Shown here in pieces: positions 47,450 to 55,619 of a stretch of DNA of 64,000 bases. Source of the DNA: DATEDA01 sp963820965 (GTDB lineage: Bacteria > Pseudomonadota > Gammaproteobacteria > Burkholderiales > SG8-39). The notes under the pieces are model-generated. The model saw only the letters and a program-made list of their open reading frames with translations. It searched no databases and was not told the DNA's origin. The DNA is taken from NCBI GenBank assembly GCA_963820965.1, contig CAWGCC010000027.1, forward strand, positions 248,001 to 312,000, read 5' to 3'. Position 1 is the first letter of the stretch, and each line of letters opens with the position of its first letter. A program made the position numbers and the translations under genes.

Positions 47450-48313
47450 TCACACGCTCGCCACGAACCCGATCGCGCCCTCCGCGCCGAGCATGCGCGC
47501 GCCGAGCCGCCCGCCCGCGCCCAGCATGTCGCCGAGCGCCCGGTCGATGTCGCGCGCTTCGAGAACCTCACCACCGCCACGCTCGAGCATGGTCTGCGCG
47601 GCCCGACGCATGAGTTCCTTGATGAACGCCGGGCTCACGCGTCCGATGCGCCTCGCCGCCTCCGCGGCGACCGCGTCGTCCAGAGATAACGCCCCCGCGT
47701 ACCGCCGTACGAGCAGCCGGCGTTCGGCCTCGCCGGGGAGACCGATCTCGATCGCCTGATCGATGCGCCCCGCGCGCGCGGCGAGCGCCGGCTCCAGCAC
47801 CTCCGGGCGGTTGGTGGTCAGCAGGAACAGCACTCGCGCCTCCGGCGCGAGTCCGTCCATCTCGTTGAGCAGCGTGTTGAGCAGCGCGCCGGGGCCGCGC
47901 GACGGTCCGTCGCGGTGCTCGCCGACGAGGTCGACGTCCTCGAGCACCACGAACGCCGGTTGAAGCGCGCGTGCGATGTCCATGTACTCCTCGAGCAGAC
48001 CGTAGTCGCCGGCGGCGATGATCAACTTCGTGTAGCCCGGCAGCTGGCCGATTAGCCAGCGCACGATGAGCGTCTTGCCGGTCCCGGGCGGGCCGTGGAG
48101 CAGCACGCCCTTCCTCGCCGAAAGCCCGAGCTGCGACAGGCGCTCGGCCTCGCGCGCGAAGCCGAGCGTGTTGCGTTCGACGAGCGCGAGCGTCTGCTCC
48201 GCGAGAACGATGTCCTCGCGGCGCACCGCGGCGATGGAGGCCACGCGAAGCCCGGCCGGCATCACGTCGAAGGGATCCCGGCCCGGTTGAGGACCAGCGA
48301 TCTGCCGCGCCAC
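47450..48313 (-). CDS. AAA+ ATPase, single catalytic domain
   Basis: 287 residues. A short N-terminal helical region (AEQTLALVERNTLGFAREAE) leads into Walker A GPPGTGKT, Walker B AFVVLEDVDLVG, sensor 1 LLTTNRPEVLEPALAARAGR (with the arginine-finger zone) and a C-terminal lid (VSPAFIKELMRRAAQTMLE). This is the FtsH/Cdc48-like class. An upstream stretch in another frame (48262-48645) looks like its missing N-terminal domain, so the listed start may be artificial. Context (toxin genes, remnants) does not reveal a substrate. Confidence 0.8.
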   Translation of the reverse strand: MARQIAGPQPGRDPFDVMPAGLRVASIAAVRREDIVLAEQTLALVERNTLGFAREAERLSQLGLSARKGVLLHGPPGTGKTLIVRWLIGQLPGYTKLIIAAGDYGLLEEYMDIARALQPAFVVLEDVDLVGEHRDGPSRGPGALLNTLLNEMDGLAPEARVLFLLTTNRPEVLEPALAARAGRIDQAIEIGLPGEAERRLLVRRYAGALSLDDAVAAEAARRIGRVSPAFIKELMRRAAQTMLERGGGEVLEARDIDRALGDMLGAGGRLGARMLGAEGAIGFVASV

Positions 48314-48645
48314 GCATTCCCTCGTTCCGCCGCCTGACGCAGACGACCCGCCAGCCGGGCGGCGAGGCCCGCCGCCGCCTGACCGGGCGGCACAGCGATC
48401 TCAATGGACGCCCGCGCAGTACGGAAGCTCTCCGCGACGTCGAGGAGCACCGCGCAAGGGATGCTTGCCTCTCGGGCGAGCCACAGCCCGCGAACGAGGC
48501 AGCGCACCGGCGCCGCCTCGCCGACGTCCGCGTCCTGGTACACCGCAGGTCCGACGACGATGGCGTTCGGACCACCCTCGGCGAGATCGGCGAACCGGAA
48601 ATCGAGCTCGCGGTCGCGCAGGCGGGCGCCGAAGAAGCCCGACTA
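48262..48645 (-). pseudogene. Probable N-terminal domain of the AAA+ ATPase, out of frame
   Basis: The reverse strand reads FFGARLRDRELDFRFADLAE, GGPNAIVVGPAVYQDADVG, then LAREASIPCAVLLDVAESF and PGQAAAGLAARLAGRLRQAA, ending near 48262. It runs directly into the ATPase gene but in a different frame; the switch lies near 48290. No start codon is evident. It is likely one protein split by an indel. Confidence 0.55.
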
Positions 48646-49032
48646 CCTCCGGATGGCCTGCGCTTCCGCGAGCACCAGCTTCCGCGACCGGCTGCGGCCC
48701 GACGAGCTCGCGCAGTCATTGCTCACCGGCAAGGTGCCGGCGAACCGCCGTCCGCACCTGCGGGCGCTCCTCGAGGAGGTGCCGGCGCCGGTACTGGTCG
48801 AGCCCGGAGAAGGTGCTCCATAACCTCAAGCGGATCGGGCGTGCGCTCGGAACGACATCGTGGATCCCGCCATGGACGATCCGCGGCTGACGCTCTGGGA
48901 GACGCTGTTCCGGCGGCCGAACGCGCTCAGATCCCGTAGAACAGCCACGCGCGCCCGCTTTTGCAGGCCGCTTGATCGTGTGCACGCTCATGGGCAACAC
49001 TGTGCCCTTCTCACGTACGAGGAGTAGGCACG

Positions 49033-50007
49033 ATGAAAGCACGATCGATCGTCGCAGCCTGCGCGGCGTTCACGCTTGCCCTCGGCGTGGCCGCCGACGG
49101 CCGCGCGCAGGACAGCTACCCGAATAAGCCGGTCAAGCTGCTCATCGGCTTCCCGCCGGGCGGGCTGCTCGACACCGTATCGCGCATCGTCGGCGAGCGG
49201 ATGGCGGCGCTGCTCGGCCAGCCGTTCATCATCGATGCGCGCCCCGGCGCGGGAGGCCTGATCGCCACGGGCGCGCTCGCCAAGTCGGCGCCCGACGGCT
49301 ACACGTTGATGATGATCAACGACAACCACGCGCTCAATCCCTACATCCTCAAGGAGGTGCCGTACGACAGCGTCAAGGATTTCGCGCCGATCGGGTTCGT
49401 CGGCAGCACGCCGCTGGTGCTCAACGCCTACCCGGGGCTGGGCCTGAAGTCGATCAAAGACCTGGTGGAGATGGCGAAGGCGAAGAACGGCAGCCTCACC
49501 TACGGCTCGGTCGGGCCCGGTAGCCTGCCGCATCTCAGCACCGCGCTCTTCGCGCGGGCCGCAGGCGTCAGCATGACCCACGTGCCCTACAAGGGCGGCG
49601 CACCCGCCCTCACCGATCTGGTGGGCGGGCACATCAACGTCATGATGACCTCGCTCGTGGTCAGCAAGGCGCACATCGACGCCGGCAGGCTCACGCCGCT
49701 CGCGGTTGCGTGGAACCACCGCCTCGAGCCCCTTCCCAACGTGCCCACCACCGCGGAAGCCGGCTACCCGCTAGACGCTGCGTACTGGTTCGGCCTGATG
49801 GCCCCGGCCGGCACCCCGCCGGCAGTCATCGGCAAGCTCGAGAAGGCCCTCGCCGAAACCGTCGCCCAGGCCGAAGTCCGCATGCGCCTCGCCGACATGG
49901 GCACCCTCGTCACCCCGATGAACGCCAAGGAATTCGGCGCATTCATCCAGAGCGAGATGGCGAAATGGCGCGATGCGGTGAAGAGCGCGAACGTGAAGAT
50001 CGAATAA
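49033..50007 (+). CDS. Bug-family (TctC) tripartite tricarboxylate transporter receptor
   Basis: 324 residues: signal peptide MKARSIVAACAAFTLALGVA ending DGRA, then QDSYPNKPVKLLIGFPPGG, DTVSRIVGERMAALLGQPF, and IDARPGAGGLIATGALAKS, the family's opening motifs. GGHINVMM and PNVPTTAEAGYP come later. These periplasmic proteins capture carboxylates or related small acids. They are greatly expanded in Burkholderiales, often without TctAB genes, as here. An AGGAGTAGG site precedes the ATG. The ligand is unknown. Confidence 0.95.
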   Translation: MKARSIVAACAAFTLALGVAADGRAQDSYPNKPVKLLIGFPPGGLLDTVSRIVGERMAALLGQPFIIDARPGAGGLIATGALAKSAPDGYTLMMINDNHALNPYILKEVPYDSVKDFAPIGFVGSTPLVLNAYPGLGLKSIKDLVEMAKAKNGSLTYGSVGPGSLPHLSTALFARAAGVSMTHVPYKGGAPALTDLVGGHINVMMTSLVVSKAHIDAGRLTPLAVAWNHRLEPLPNVPTTAEAGYPLDAAYWFGLMAPAGTPPAVIGKLEKALAETVAQAEVRMRLADMGTLVTPMNAKEFGAFIQSEMAKWRDAVKSANVKIE

Positions 50008-50290
50008 GAAGCAAAAAGCGGCTGGGGCCTCTACGGGAGCGCCGCGTTGCCACAACGGATCAACTGGCCTGTCTGTCATTGCATGAAGGCCAGCGCCGGC
50101 CAGGAGCGCGAGCCCGCCTGCGAGGGCCGACCATCCCGCGAACCTTTGAGGCACGGGCGCATGGCCAGCGCCGCGAATCGGCGCAGCAACAACAACGGAA
50201 CGCTTAGTACGAAGGGAAGCGCGAGGCGGGCGACAAGTCCCCAGGTGTCGGATCCGAACGGTACGTTCCGGTGCCCCTCGACTCGGAAGC

Positions 50291-50746
50291 GTGAAGCTCA
50301 AGCTCGAGGCGTACAACGCGACCTCTTACATGCGCTTCGCGTTCGGCACCGTGGGCGCGCGGGTCCTGCCGCCCGACCTCGCGTTGCGAGAGATCACGCC
50401 GAGCCCGCTGCCGAAGTTCCGCTTGAAGGTCGTCGACGCGCGCCAGGGACTGCTGCTCGGCGTTGCCGACAAGCTCTTGCCGCTGCAGCCCGACGAGTCG
50501 CTCCTGCCGGTCGAGTTCCGCGATCTCGGCGAGCGCATCTGGCGGCTGGACGTCTCCGACTGGCCGGTGCTTGAGCTGAACCAGCGCGTCGCGGACCTGG
50601 GCGAGGTGGCGCGCTCTGGCGATTCGTTCCTCGCGCTCGTCTATCCGGAGGTGGTCCGGCGCATCCTCCACGAGGCGGTCGTCGGCGAGGAGCAGACCGA
50701 CCCGGAGTTCGACGCGTGGCGGAGCGAGCGGGTCACGCTCTTCTGA
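50291..50746 (+). CDS. Hypothetical protein, first of a pair
   Basis: 151 residues from GTG 50291: VKLKLEAYNATSYMRFAFGT, VGARVLPPDLALREITPSPL, FRDLGERIWRLDVSDWPVLE, LVYPEVVRRILHEAVVGEEQ. It appears folded and cytosolic. The sequence starts without a good ribosome site, and in-frame upstream DNA is also open, so the N-terminus may be truncated. The next gene begins 16 nt after it. No family is recognised. Confidence 0.65.
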   Translation: MKLKLEAYNATSYMRFAFGTVGARVLPPDLALREITPSPLPKFRLKVVDARQGLLLGVADKLLPLQPDESLLPVEFRDLGERIWRLDVSDWPVLELNQRVADLGEVARSGDSFLALVYPEVVRRILHEAVVGEEQTDPEFDAWRSERVTLF

Positions 50747-50762
50747 GGCGACGCGGCGCGCG

Positions 50763-51647
50763 ATGCAGCTCGATCTCTTCCTCGACTCGCGGGCGGTGAT
50801 GCTCGCGAACGACGCCGTCGGCGCGCTCGCGGCGCGCGACGCGGCGCGGGCCGGCGTGGCGCTCGAGCGGCTGCGAAGCGAGGCGCCTGACCATCCGGCG
50901 CTTCCTGCGCTTCGGACATCGGCACGCGGGCTCGCCGAATGGCGCGGGCCGGGCGCCGATCCGCAGGCGATCCTCGCCGCGGTGCGATGGCTCGACGACG
51001 AGCTCGCCCCGGCCGCGAGCCGGGTGCTCGGCGACGCGGCGCCGGCGTTCGTCGCCGAATTCTTCCGCAAGATGGCGCAGGACGCACGCGGCGTCGCCTA
51101 CGAACCCGGGCACGCGCAGGCGCACCGCGCGGCGCTCTTCCTGCGGTGCGGCGAGTGGGCGGAGGTCGAGGAGGCGGCGGCTGCGATCCCCGGCGCGACC
51201 CGGCGCGCCGATCCGCTGCATTGGCTGACCGTCGCCCGCTACCGCCGGCACGGCCTCGCGGCGGCCCGCCCGACGCTCTTCGCGCTCGCCTGGCACGCAC
51301 CGCACCGGCTCGCGGAAGTCCGCGCGGAGCTCGCGGACGAGCTGCTCGAGCGCGAGTGGCGGGCCTTCGAGCGCGCCTGCGAGTGGGAGAGCGTCGCGGA
51401 GGCCGAGCTCCCCGCGTGGTTTCCGGCGTGGTTCCTTGTCGAGCACCCGGTGGTGGGGAAGGAGCTCGGCGACCTCGCGTTCCCGGACTCACCGCCGGCA
51501 AGCGCGGCGCGCCTCCTCGTCGCGCTCTTCGTGCTCGAGCGGCGGGGCGATCAGCGACGACTGGCCGGTGAGCGGAAGCGATTGCAGCGGCTCAACCCAG
51601 AGCTCTTCGCGCTCTACATGGCGCGCCGGGAGGTGCGATACCGCTGA
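50763..51647 (+). CDS. Hypothetical helical protein, second of a pair
   Basis: 294 residues: MQLDLFLDSRAVMLANDAVG, then helical TPR-like stretches (RAGVALERLRSEAPDHPALP, HRAALFLRCGEWAEVEEAAA, DPLHWLTVARYRRHGLAAAR). The C-terminal half (AFPDSPPASAARLLVALFVL, RLQRLNPELFALYMARREV) looks conserved. No motif identifies a reaction. The tail is duplicated at 47198. Pairing with the previous gene suggests that they work together. Confidence 0.65.
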   Translation: MQLDLFLDSRAVMLANDAVGALAARDAARAGVALERLRSEAPDHPALPALRTSARGLAEWRGPGADPQAILAAVRWLDDELAPAASRVLGDAAPAFVAEFFRKMAQDARGVAYEPGHAQAHRAALFLRCGEWAEVEEAAAAIPGATRRADPLHWLTVARYRRHGLAAARPTLFALAWHAPHRLAEVRAELADELLEREWRAFERACEWESVAEAELPAWFPAWFLVEHPVVGKELGDLAFPDSPPASAARLLVALFVLERRGDQRRLAGERKRLQRLNPELFALYMARREVRYR

Positions 51648-51655
51648 TCGGCATC

Positions 51656-51925
51656 TCAGCACGGATCGGACGAATGGCGGATGCCGATATCACCTCCCCG
51701 GGAGCGGGTGGCGAAGCTGGAGGCGCTTCTCGAAACGCTTCGGAAAGCGGCCGAGCAGCGGCGCTCGTGCGCCTCGCGCCGGTCGAACTCGAAGTGGGCG
51801 GGCAGGCGCCCGCGGAAGCTCCTCAATCTCACCAGGAGCTCGCGTCCATCGGGGCGCCGGCGCACCTCGATCGCGCGTGCACTTACGATGCGGATCTCGA
51901 TCTCGTAGCCTTCCTTGAGCGCCAA
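51656..51925 (-). CDS. Possible small hypothetical protein
   Basis: 89 residues from a start near 51925. The first half is protein-like (ALKEGYEIEIRIVSARAIEV, DGRELLVRLRSFRGRLPAHF); the rest is Arg/Ser-rich and less convincing. No ribosome site is obvious. It may be a decayed gene; a tRNA-like T arm lies just upstream. Confidence 0.3.
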   Translation of the reverse strand: MALKEGYEIEIRIVSARAIEVRRRPDGRELLVRLRSFRGRLPAHFEFDRREAHERRCSAAFRSVSRSASSFATRSRGGDIGIRHSSDPC

Positions 51926-51993
51926 CGCGTCCCCGGTTCAAATCCAGGCGGGCCACTCCGCCGCAAGCGCTGCCGTCGCTCGGCCACCGCTTG

Positions 51994-52398
51994 CTAGACC
52001 TCCGGTGTGATCAGCGCAACGCCGGGAAAGTAGGTCCGGTAGCGCGCCGCCTCGCGCGTAAGAAGCGGCAACGTCATCACCGCCGCGTGCGCGCCGATGA
52101 AGAAATCCGGCAGAACGCCCGTTCTGGTGCCGCCCTGCTTTCGATAGGCGAGGAAGGCCTTGCCGGCAAGAAACAGCGCTTCGCGCGGAATCTCCAGGAA
52201 CCGCAGCCCGGCGGTGTGGACGGTGTCCTCCAGTTCCTCGATGCGTGCGTAGGCGATGGACAGCTCCGCATAGATTACCGCGTTGATGCCGAGCTCCTCA
52301 CGAACCGCCCACGCGTCGAGCTGACCCTGCGACCACTCCGCCCATACCGGGTCGTCCTGCACGACGTCGAGGATGACGTTGGTGTCGACCAGGATCAC
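51994..52398 (-). CDS. vapC: VapC-type PIN-domain toxin
   Basis: 134 residues. PIN ribonuclease residues are visible: D5 in ILVDTNVILD, E45 in AVIYAELSIAY and D98 in GVLPDFFIGAHA, followed by LLTREAARYRTYFP. VapC toxins cut tRNA or rRNA with Mg2+. The gene starts 5 nt after its antitoxin, as expected. The active site is complete, so the toxin should be functional. Confidence 0.92.
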   Translation of the reverse strand: MILVDTNVILDVVQDDPVWAEWSQGQLDAWAVREELGINAVIYAELSIAYARIEELEDTVHTAGLRFLEIPREALFLAGKAFLAYRKQGGTRTGVLPDFFIGAHAAVMTLPLLTREAARYRTYFPGVALITPEV

Positions 52399-52403
52399 GC
52401 GAA

Positions 52404-52640
52404 TCAGACTTCACTGCGCGTCAGGGCCATGATCTCCTCGGTCCGCATGCGCACGGTCGCTTTCCCGCGCAACCTCGCGAAGCGGCTCTTGACTCTGCGC
52501 GGGCGCCCGACCCCCCGCAAAGTGACCCTGCCATCGGGATCGACCTCGAATTCGACCGCGCTGCCGGGCTGGATCTTGAGCAAATCGCGGACGCGCTTGG
52601 GGATGGTGACCTGACCCTTGGAAGTGACATGAACGGCCAT
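52404..52640 (-). CDS. vapB: VapB/AbrB-type antitoxin
   Basis: 78 residues. The SpoVT/AbrB swapped-hairpin motif VTSKGQVTIPKRVRDLLKI is followed by PGSAVEFEVDPDGRVTLRG. The C-terminal basic and helical tail (KSRFARLRGKATVRMRTEEI) would wrap VapC. It is upstream of vapC on the same strand, likely autoregulated by the VapBC complex. Confidence 0.92.
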   Translation of the reverse strand: MAVHVTSKGQVTIPKRVRDLLKIQPGSAVEFEVDPDGRVTLRGVGRPRRVKSRFARLRGKATVRMRTEEIMALTRSEV

Positions 52641-52748
52641 CTCGGCCTCCAGGTATTACTCGAAACGAAATGGTATTACAAACGGTGCGCCGGGGCAAAC
52701 AGAAGGGCGACGTGGGCGCGCGTCGTCGGACCCGGCGACTCCTCGACG

Positions 52749-53423
52749 GTGAAAGACCCGCCGCCCCGGCGGCTATTCCGTGCGCGAAAATCGACCGGGC
52801 CTCGGCGAGAACACGGGCCCCGACCGCGCCTCGGCGAATGGACTTTCGGCAGCGGGACGGTCCTGATGCGGCGCTACCACCATCGCGTCAGCAAGGACGT
52901 CGACATCTTCGTGCCGGACCCGCAGTGGCTCGGGTATCTCACGCCGAGGCTCAACCCCGTCGCCGAGGAGAAGACCGGCGAGTACATCGAGCAGGCGGAG
53001 TTCCTGAAGCTGTACTTCCGGGAGGGTGAGCTCGACTTCATCGTCGCCGCCCCATCGACCGGTTCGCCATGGCTCCCCGAGCCGATCATGGGACGCACGA
53101 TTCGCGTCGAGTCCGCGGCGGAGATCCTGGCGAAGAAGCTCGAGCACTGTGGCGCGGAGCTCAAGGCGCGGGACCTCTTCGATGTCGCCACAGTGATCGA
53201 ACGCGAGCCGGATTGTCTGCCGATCCTTGCCCCGATCGTGGCCGACCGGAAATCCGTCGTCCTGCGGCGGCTCGTCGGCCGCGCGGCAGCCTTGCGCGAG
53301 GACTTCGAGCAGCTCGACGTGCTTGGCGCACCCCCGACCTACGACGAGTGCGTGGCGCGAGTGCGAGCGCTACTCGAGCGACCCGGCAAGCGTCCTCCAA
53401 AGAAGCGTTCCGTCCCGAGGTGA
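52749..53423 (+). CDS. Nucleotidyltransferase AbiEii/AbiGii-like protein
   Basis: 224 residues from GTG 52749; the conserved part starts about residue 29. FGSGTVLMRRYHHRVSKDVD and IFVPDPQWLGYL give the GSxT...R.SKDxD nucleotidyltransferase signature. Later AAEILAKKLEHCGAELKARD and LFDVATVIEREP fit the family. AbiEii-type proteins are toxins of abortive-infection systems. The antitoxin (AbiEi) is not adjacent, and the first 30 or so residues are not credible, so the gene may be N-terminally damaged. It diverges from vapB. Confidence 0.75.
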   Translation: MKDPPPRRLFRARKSTGPRREHGPRPRLGEWTFGSGTVLMRRYHHRVSKDVDIFVPDPQWLGYLTPRLNPVAEEKTGEYIEQAEFLKLYFREGELDFIVAAPSTGSPWLPEPIMGRTIRVESAAEILAKKLEHCGAELKARDLFDVATVIEREPDCLPILAPIVADRKSVVLRRLVGRAAALREDFEQLDVLGAPPTYDECVARVRALLERPGKRPPKKRSVPR

Positions 53424-53523
53424 ACCCCGTCGAGCCGAGCCGTCGTCAAGGACCAGCCGGGTCTGCCCGTCGAACAGCATCACTTCGGCCACGAGTCGGG
53501 GCCGATCACCGCGCAGCGCGTCG

Positions 53524-53568
53524 CTTTTAATCCGTTGGTCGCAGGTTCGAATCCTGCACGCCCTACCA
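53524..53568 (+). repeat. attR: third copy of the tRNA-Lys 3' end, two mismatches
   Basis: Matches 15316-15360 at 43 of 45 positions; the T loop reads TTCGAATCC instead of TTCGATCCC. It closes the second island. The divergence suggests it is the oldest junction. Confidence 0.88.
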
Positions 53569-54324
53569 AAGAATCAAAGACTTGCACCACCCGAACTCCC
53601 TCGCAAAATTCCGCCTTGCGTGAATTTTGCGTGAGTGCGCCGCAGCCATTTGCACGTTCCAGCAGGTCAATCAGGCAGTTGCCCATTTCCGCTTGCGTGA
53701 ATCGAGCGCGAAAACCTGCGCCGACGACACATGGCGGCGGAGCACCACGAGTTCGGACTGCCGCCGACATGTTCGGTGCCTAACTGGACTGGACGTAGCG
53801 GTCGACCATCACCCGTGAGTTCTATCGTCCAGGTTCCGCGGCTCGCGGCCTTCCGTTATCGGGCCGGTCGAGCCAAGTCGTCCTGCGAAGGAGGTCGACC
53901 CGGCTACATTTCGGCTCGTTTGCGCCGAGCCGCAGTTATCCGTTCGTCTTATTGACGCGGCTGGCTCGGGCGCGCAGGCTCAGCCTAACCGCCTCACGCG
54001 ATGAGGATCTCTGCGACCGCTCCCGGCGAGGGCATCGTGAAACTGAGAAGCCTGATCGCCGAGCCCCAGTTCAATCGCCGACATAACCGTCCGTACGCCG
54101 CGACAATGGACCGAGGCGCGCTTTTCTTCTCTGCAAGAGGGCGGCCGCTTTTCCCGTTGCAGGCGTCGCCACCTGGCGAACGCGCGCCGGCGCAACGCAG
54201 CGCTGCTTCGCAGCCTCCGGGATCGTGGGCTATGCTAAAGATCGCGCGCTCGGCCGGCGCAGCGATGCCAGCGCTGCAGTGGAACTAGGCGAGCGCGCGC
54301 CGTCGAATAACTGGGGTTGCGCCT
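53569..54324 (+). other. 750 bp with no supported gene, right of attR
   Basis: No frame with a good start, ribosome site and protein-like composition was found on either strand. It is less GC-rich just after attR and then ordinary. It is the backbone side of the junction, before the eCIS regulator. Confidence 0.5.
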
Positions 54325-55314
54325 GTGCCGCCGCCGCTGCTGCCGAATCTCGTCGGGCGCTCGGAAGCGTTCCTGAGCGTCCTGCGTCAGGCGCAAATAC
54401 TCGCGCGCGTGGACGCGCCGGTGCTCATCGAAGGCGAGACAGGCACCGGGAAGGAGCTGTTCGCGCGCGCGATGCACTATCTCGGGCCTCGCGCGGAATG
54501 CCCGTTCATTCCGGTGAACTGTGGCGCGATCCCCGACGGCCTGATCGAGAGCGAGCTCTTCGGTTACACGCGCGGCGCGTTCACCGACGCGCGCACGCCG
54601 CACGCGGGCCTGGTCGCGCAGGCGAGCGGCGGTACACTGTTCCTCGACGAAGTCGACGGGCTCTCCCCGAAGGGACAGGTCACGCTGCTGCGCTTCCTGC
54701 AGGACATGCGCTACCGTCCCCTCGGCGCGCGGCGCGAGGAGTGCGCCGACGTGCGAATCCTCGCCGCGGCGAACGGCGACCTGCAGGCGCTGGTCGACCA
54801 GCGGCGGCTCCGGCTTGATCTGTTCTTTCGTCTCAAGATCCTCACGCTGCGGTTGCCGCCGCTGCGCGAGCGCACCGGCGATACCCAAGCGCTCGCCGAG
54901 CACTTCATCGCCCTTTACGGGCGTCGCTACGGCGAGCCGGCGAAGCCGCTCGACCGGGAGACCGCCGAGGCGCTCGACCGTTACGACTGGCCTGGCAACG
55001 TGCGCGAGCTCGACAATCTCATTCATCGCGCGTTCCTGCTGAACGACGGCCCGACAGTGCGGATCGCCGAGCTGGCCTTTGCACCCGGCGATGCCGCCCG
55101 CGGCAGCGGCGAAGGTTTCGATGAGCTGAGCTTCACGCGCGCGAAGGCGCACGCGATCGCCGCGTTCGAGCGCTCCTTCCTCTCGCGCCTCCTCGCGCGC
55201 AGCGAAGGCAACGTCACGCTCGCGGCGCAGCTCTGCGGCAAGGAGCGGCGCAGCTTCGGCCGCCTGCTCAAGAAGCACGGCATCGATCGCAGCGCGTACG
55301 CGCGCTCGGACTGA
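54325..55314 (+). CDS. Sigma-54-dependent activator next to the eCIS operon
   Basis: 329 residues from GTG 54325. There is no receiver, PAS or GAF domain: the AAA+ domain starts at once. Walker A is GETGTGKE (37-44), the sigma-54 contact loop is GAFTDA (84-89, usual GAFTGA), Walker B is GTLFLDEVD, and DWPGNVREL is at 221-229. A C-terminal Fis-type helix-turn-helix spans about 285-325 (SEGNVTLAAQLCGKERRSFG). It lies 250 bp before a sigma-54 promoter that drives the injection-system genes. Without an input domain its activity must be set by abundance or a partner. The role is inferred from position. Confidence 0.88.
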   Translation: MPPPLLPNLVGRSEAFLSVLRQAQILARVDAPVLIEGETGTGKELFARAMHYLGPRAECPFIPVNCGAIPDGLIESELFGYTRGAFTDARTPHAGLVAQASGGTLFLDEVDGLSPKGQVTLLRFLQDMRYRPLGARREECADVRILAAANGDLQALVDQRRLRLDLFFRLKILTLRLPPLRERTGDTQALAEHFIALYGRRYGEPAKPLDRETAEALDRYDWPGNVRELDNLIHRAFLLNDGPTVRIAELAFAPGDAARGSGEGFDELSFTRAKAHAIAAFERSFLSRLLARSEGNVTLAAQLCGKERRSFGRLLKKHGIDRSAYARSD

Positions 55315-55423
55315 AGCGCGCCGACGTCCCCGCGCGGCGGCCGCGGCCTCGCTCGTTCTCGCTATTTCCATTGTTTCGCCTGTCGTCTCGCTCCCGGGAG
55401 ATGTCGGGACATGGGCGGCAAGG

Positions 55424-55443
55424 CTGGGTCAAGAATGACCCAG
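55424..55443 (+). promoter_or_regulatory. Upstream activator dyad 1 of the eCIS promoter
   Basis: CTGGGTC-AAGAAT-GACCCAG, a perfect 7-bp inverted repeat with core GGGTC-N6-GACCC. Its centre is about 160 bp before the predicted start site, within the range of sigma-54 enhancers. Confidence 0.7.
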
Positions 55444-55508
55444 TCTATTCCGCCGCGGTAACACTGCGATGCGTTGAAGAAATTCCGTCCGCAACGCCAG
55501 TGGAATTG

Positions 55509-55526
55509 CGGGTCGCTTTCGACCCG
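55509..55526 (+). promoter_or_regulatory. Upstream activator dyad 2 of the eCIS promoter
   Basis: CGGGTCG-CTTT-CGACCCG, again with core GGGTC-N6-GACCC. Its centre is 84 bp from dyad 1, eight helical turns, so both sit on one DNA face. Confidence 0.7.
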
Positions 55527-55566
55527 ACCTCCTCCAGCGCGACTGCGATTTCAATCACTTATCCAA

Positions 55567-55581
55567 TGGCACGGTGCTTGC
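55567..55581 (+). promoter_or_regulatory. Sigma-54 promoter of the eCIS genes
   Basis: TGGCAC-GGTGC-TTGC matches the -24/-12 consensus TGGCAC-N5-TTGC at every fixed base. Transcription should start near 55593, 27 nt before the first gene. Confidence 0.85.
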
Positions 55582-55619
55582 CCCGCATACGGCGAGCTCG
55601 ATGAACCCCACGGACGGAC

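Noticed and set aside
53480..53770. A - strand frame containing GRAGFEPATNGLK
   Set aside because: That phrase is simply the antisense reading of the tRNA-Lys 3' end and appears at all three att copies; it is not a protein signature.
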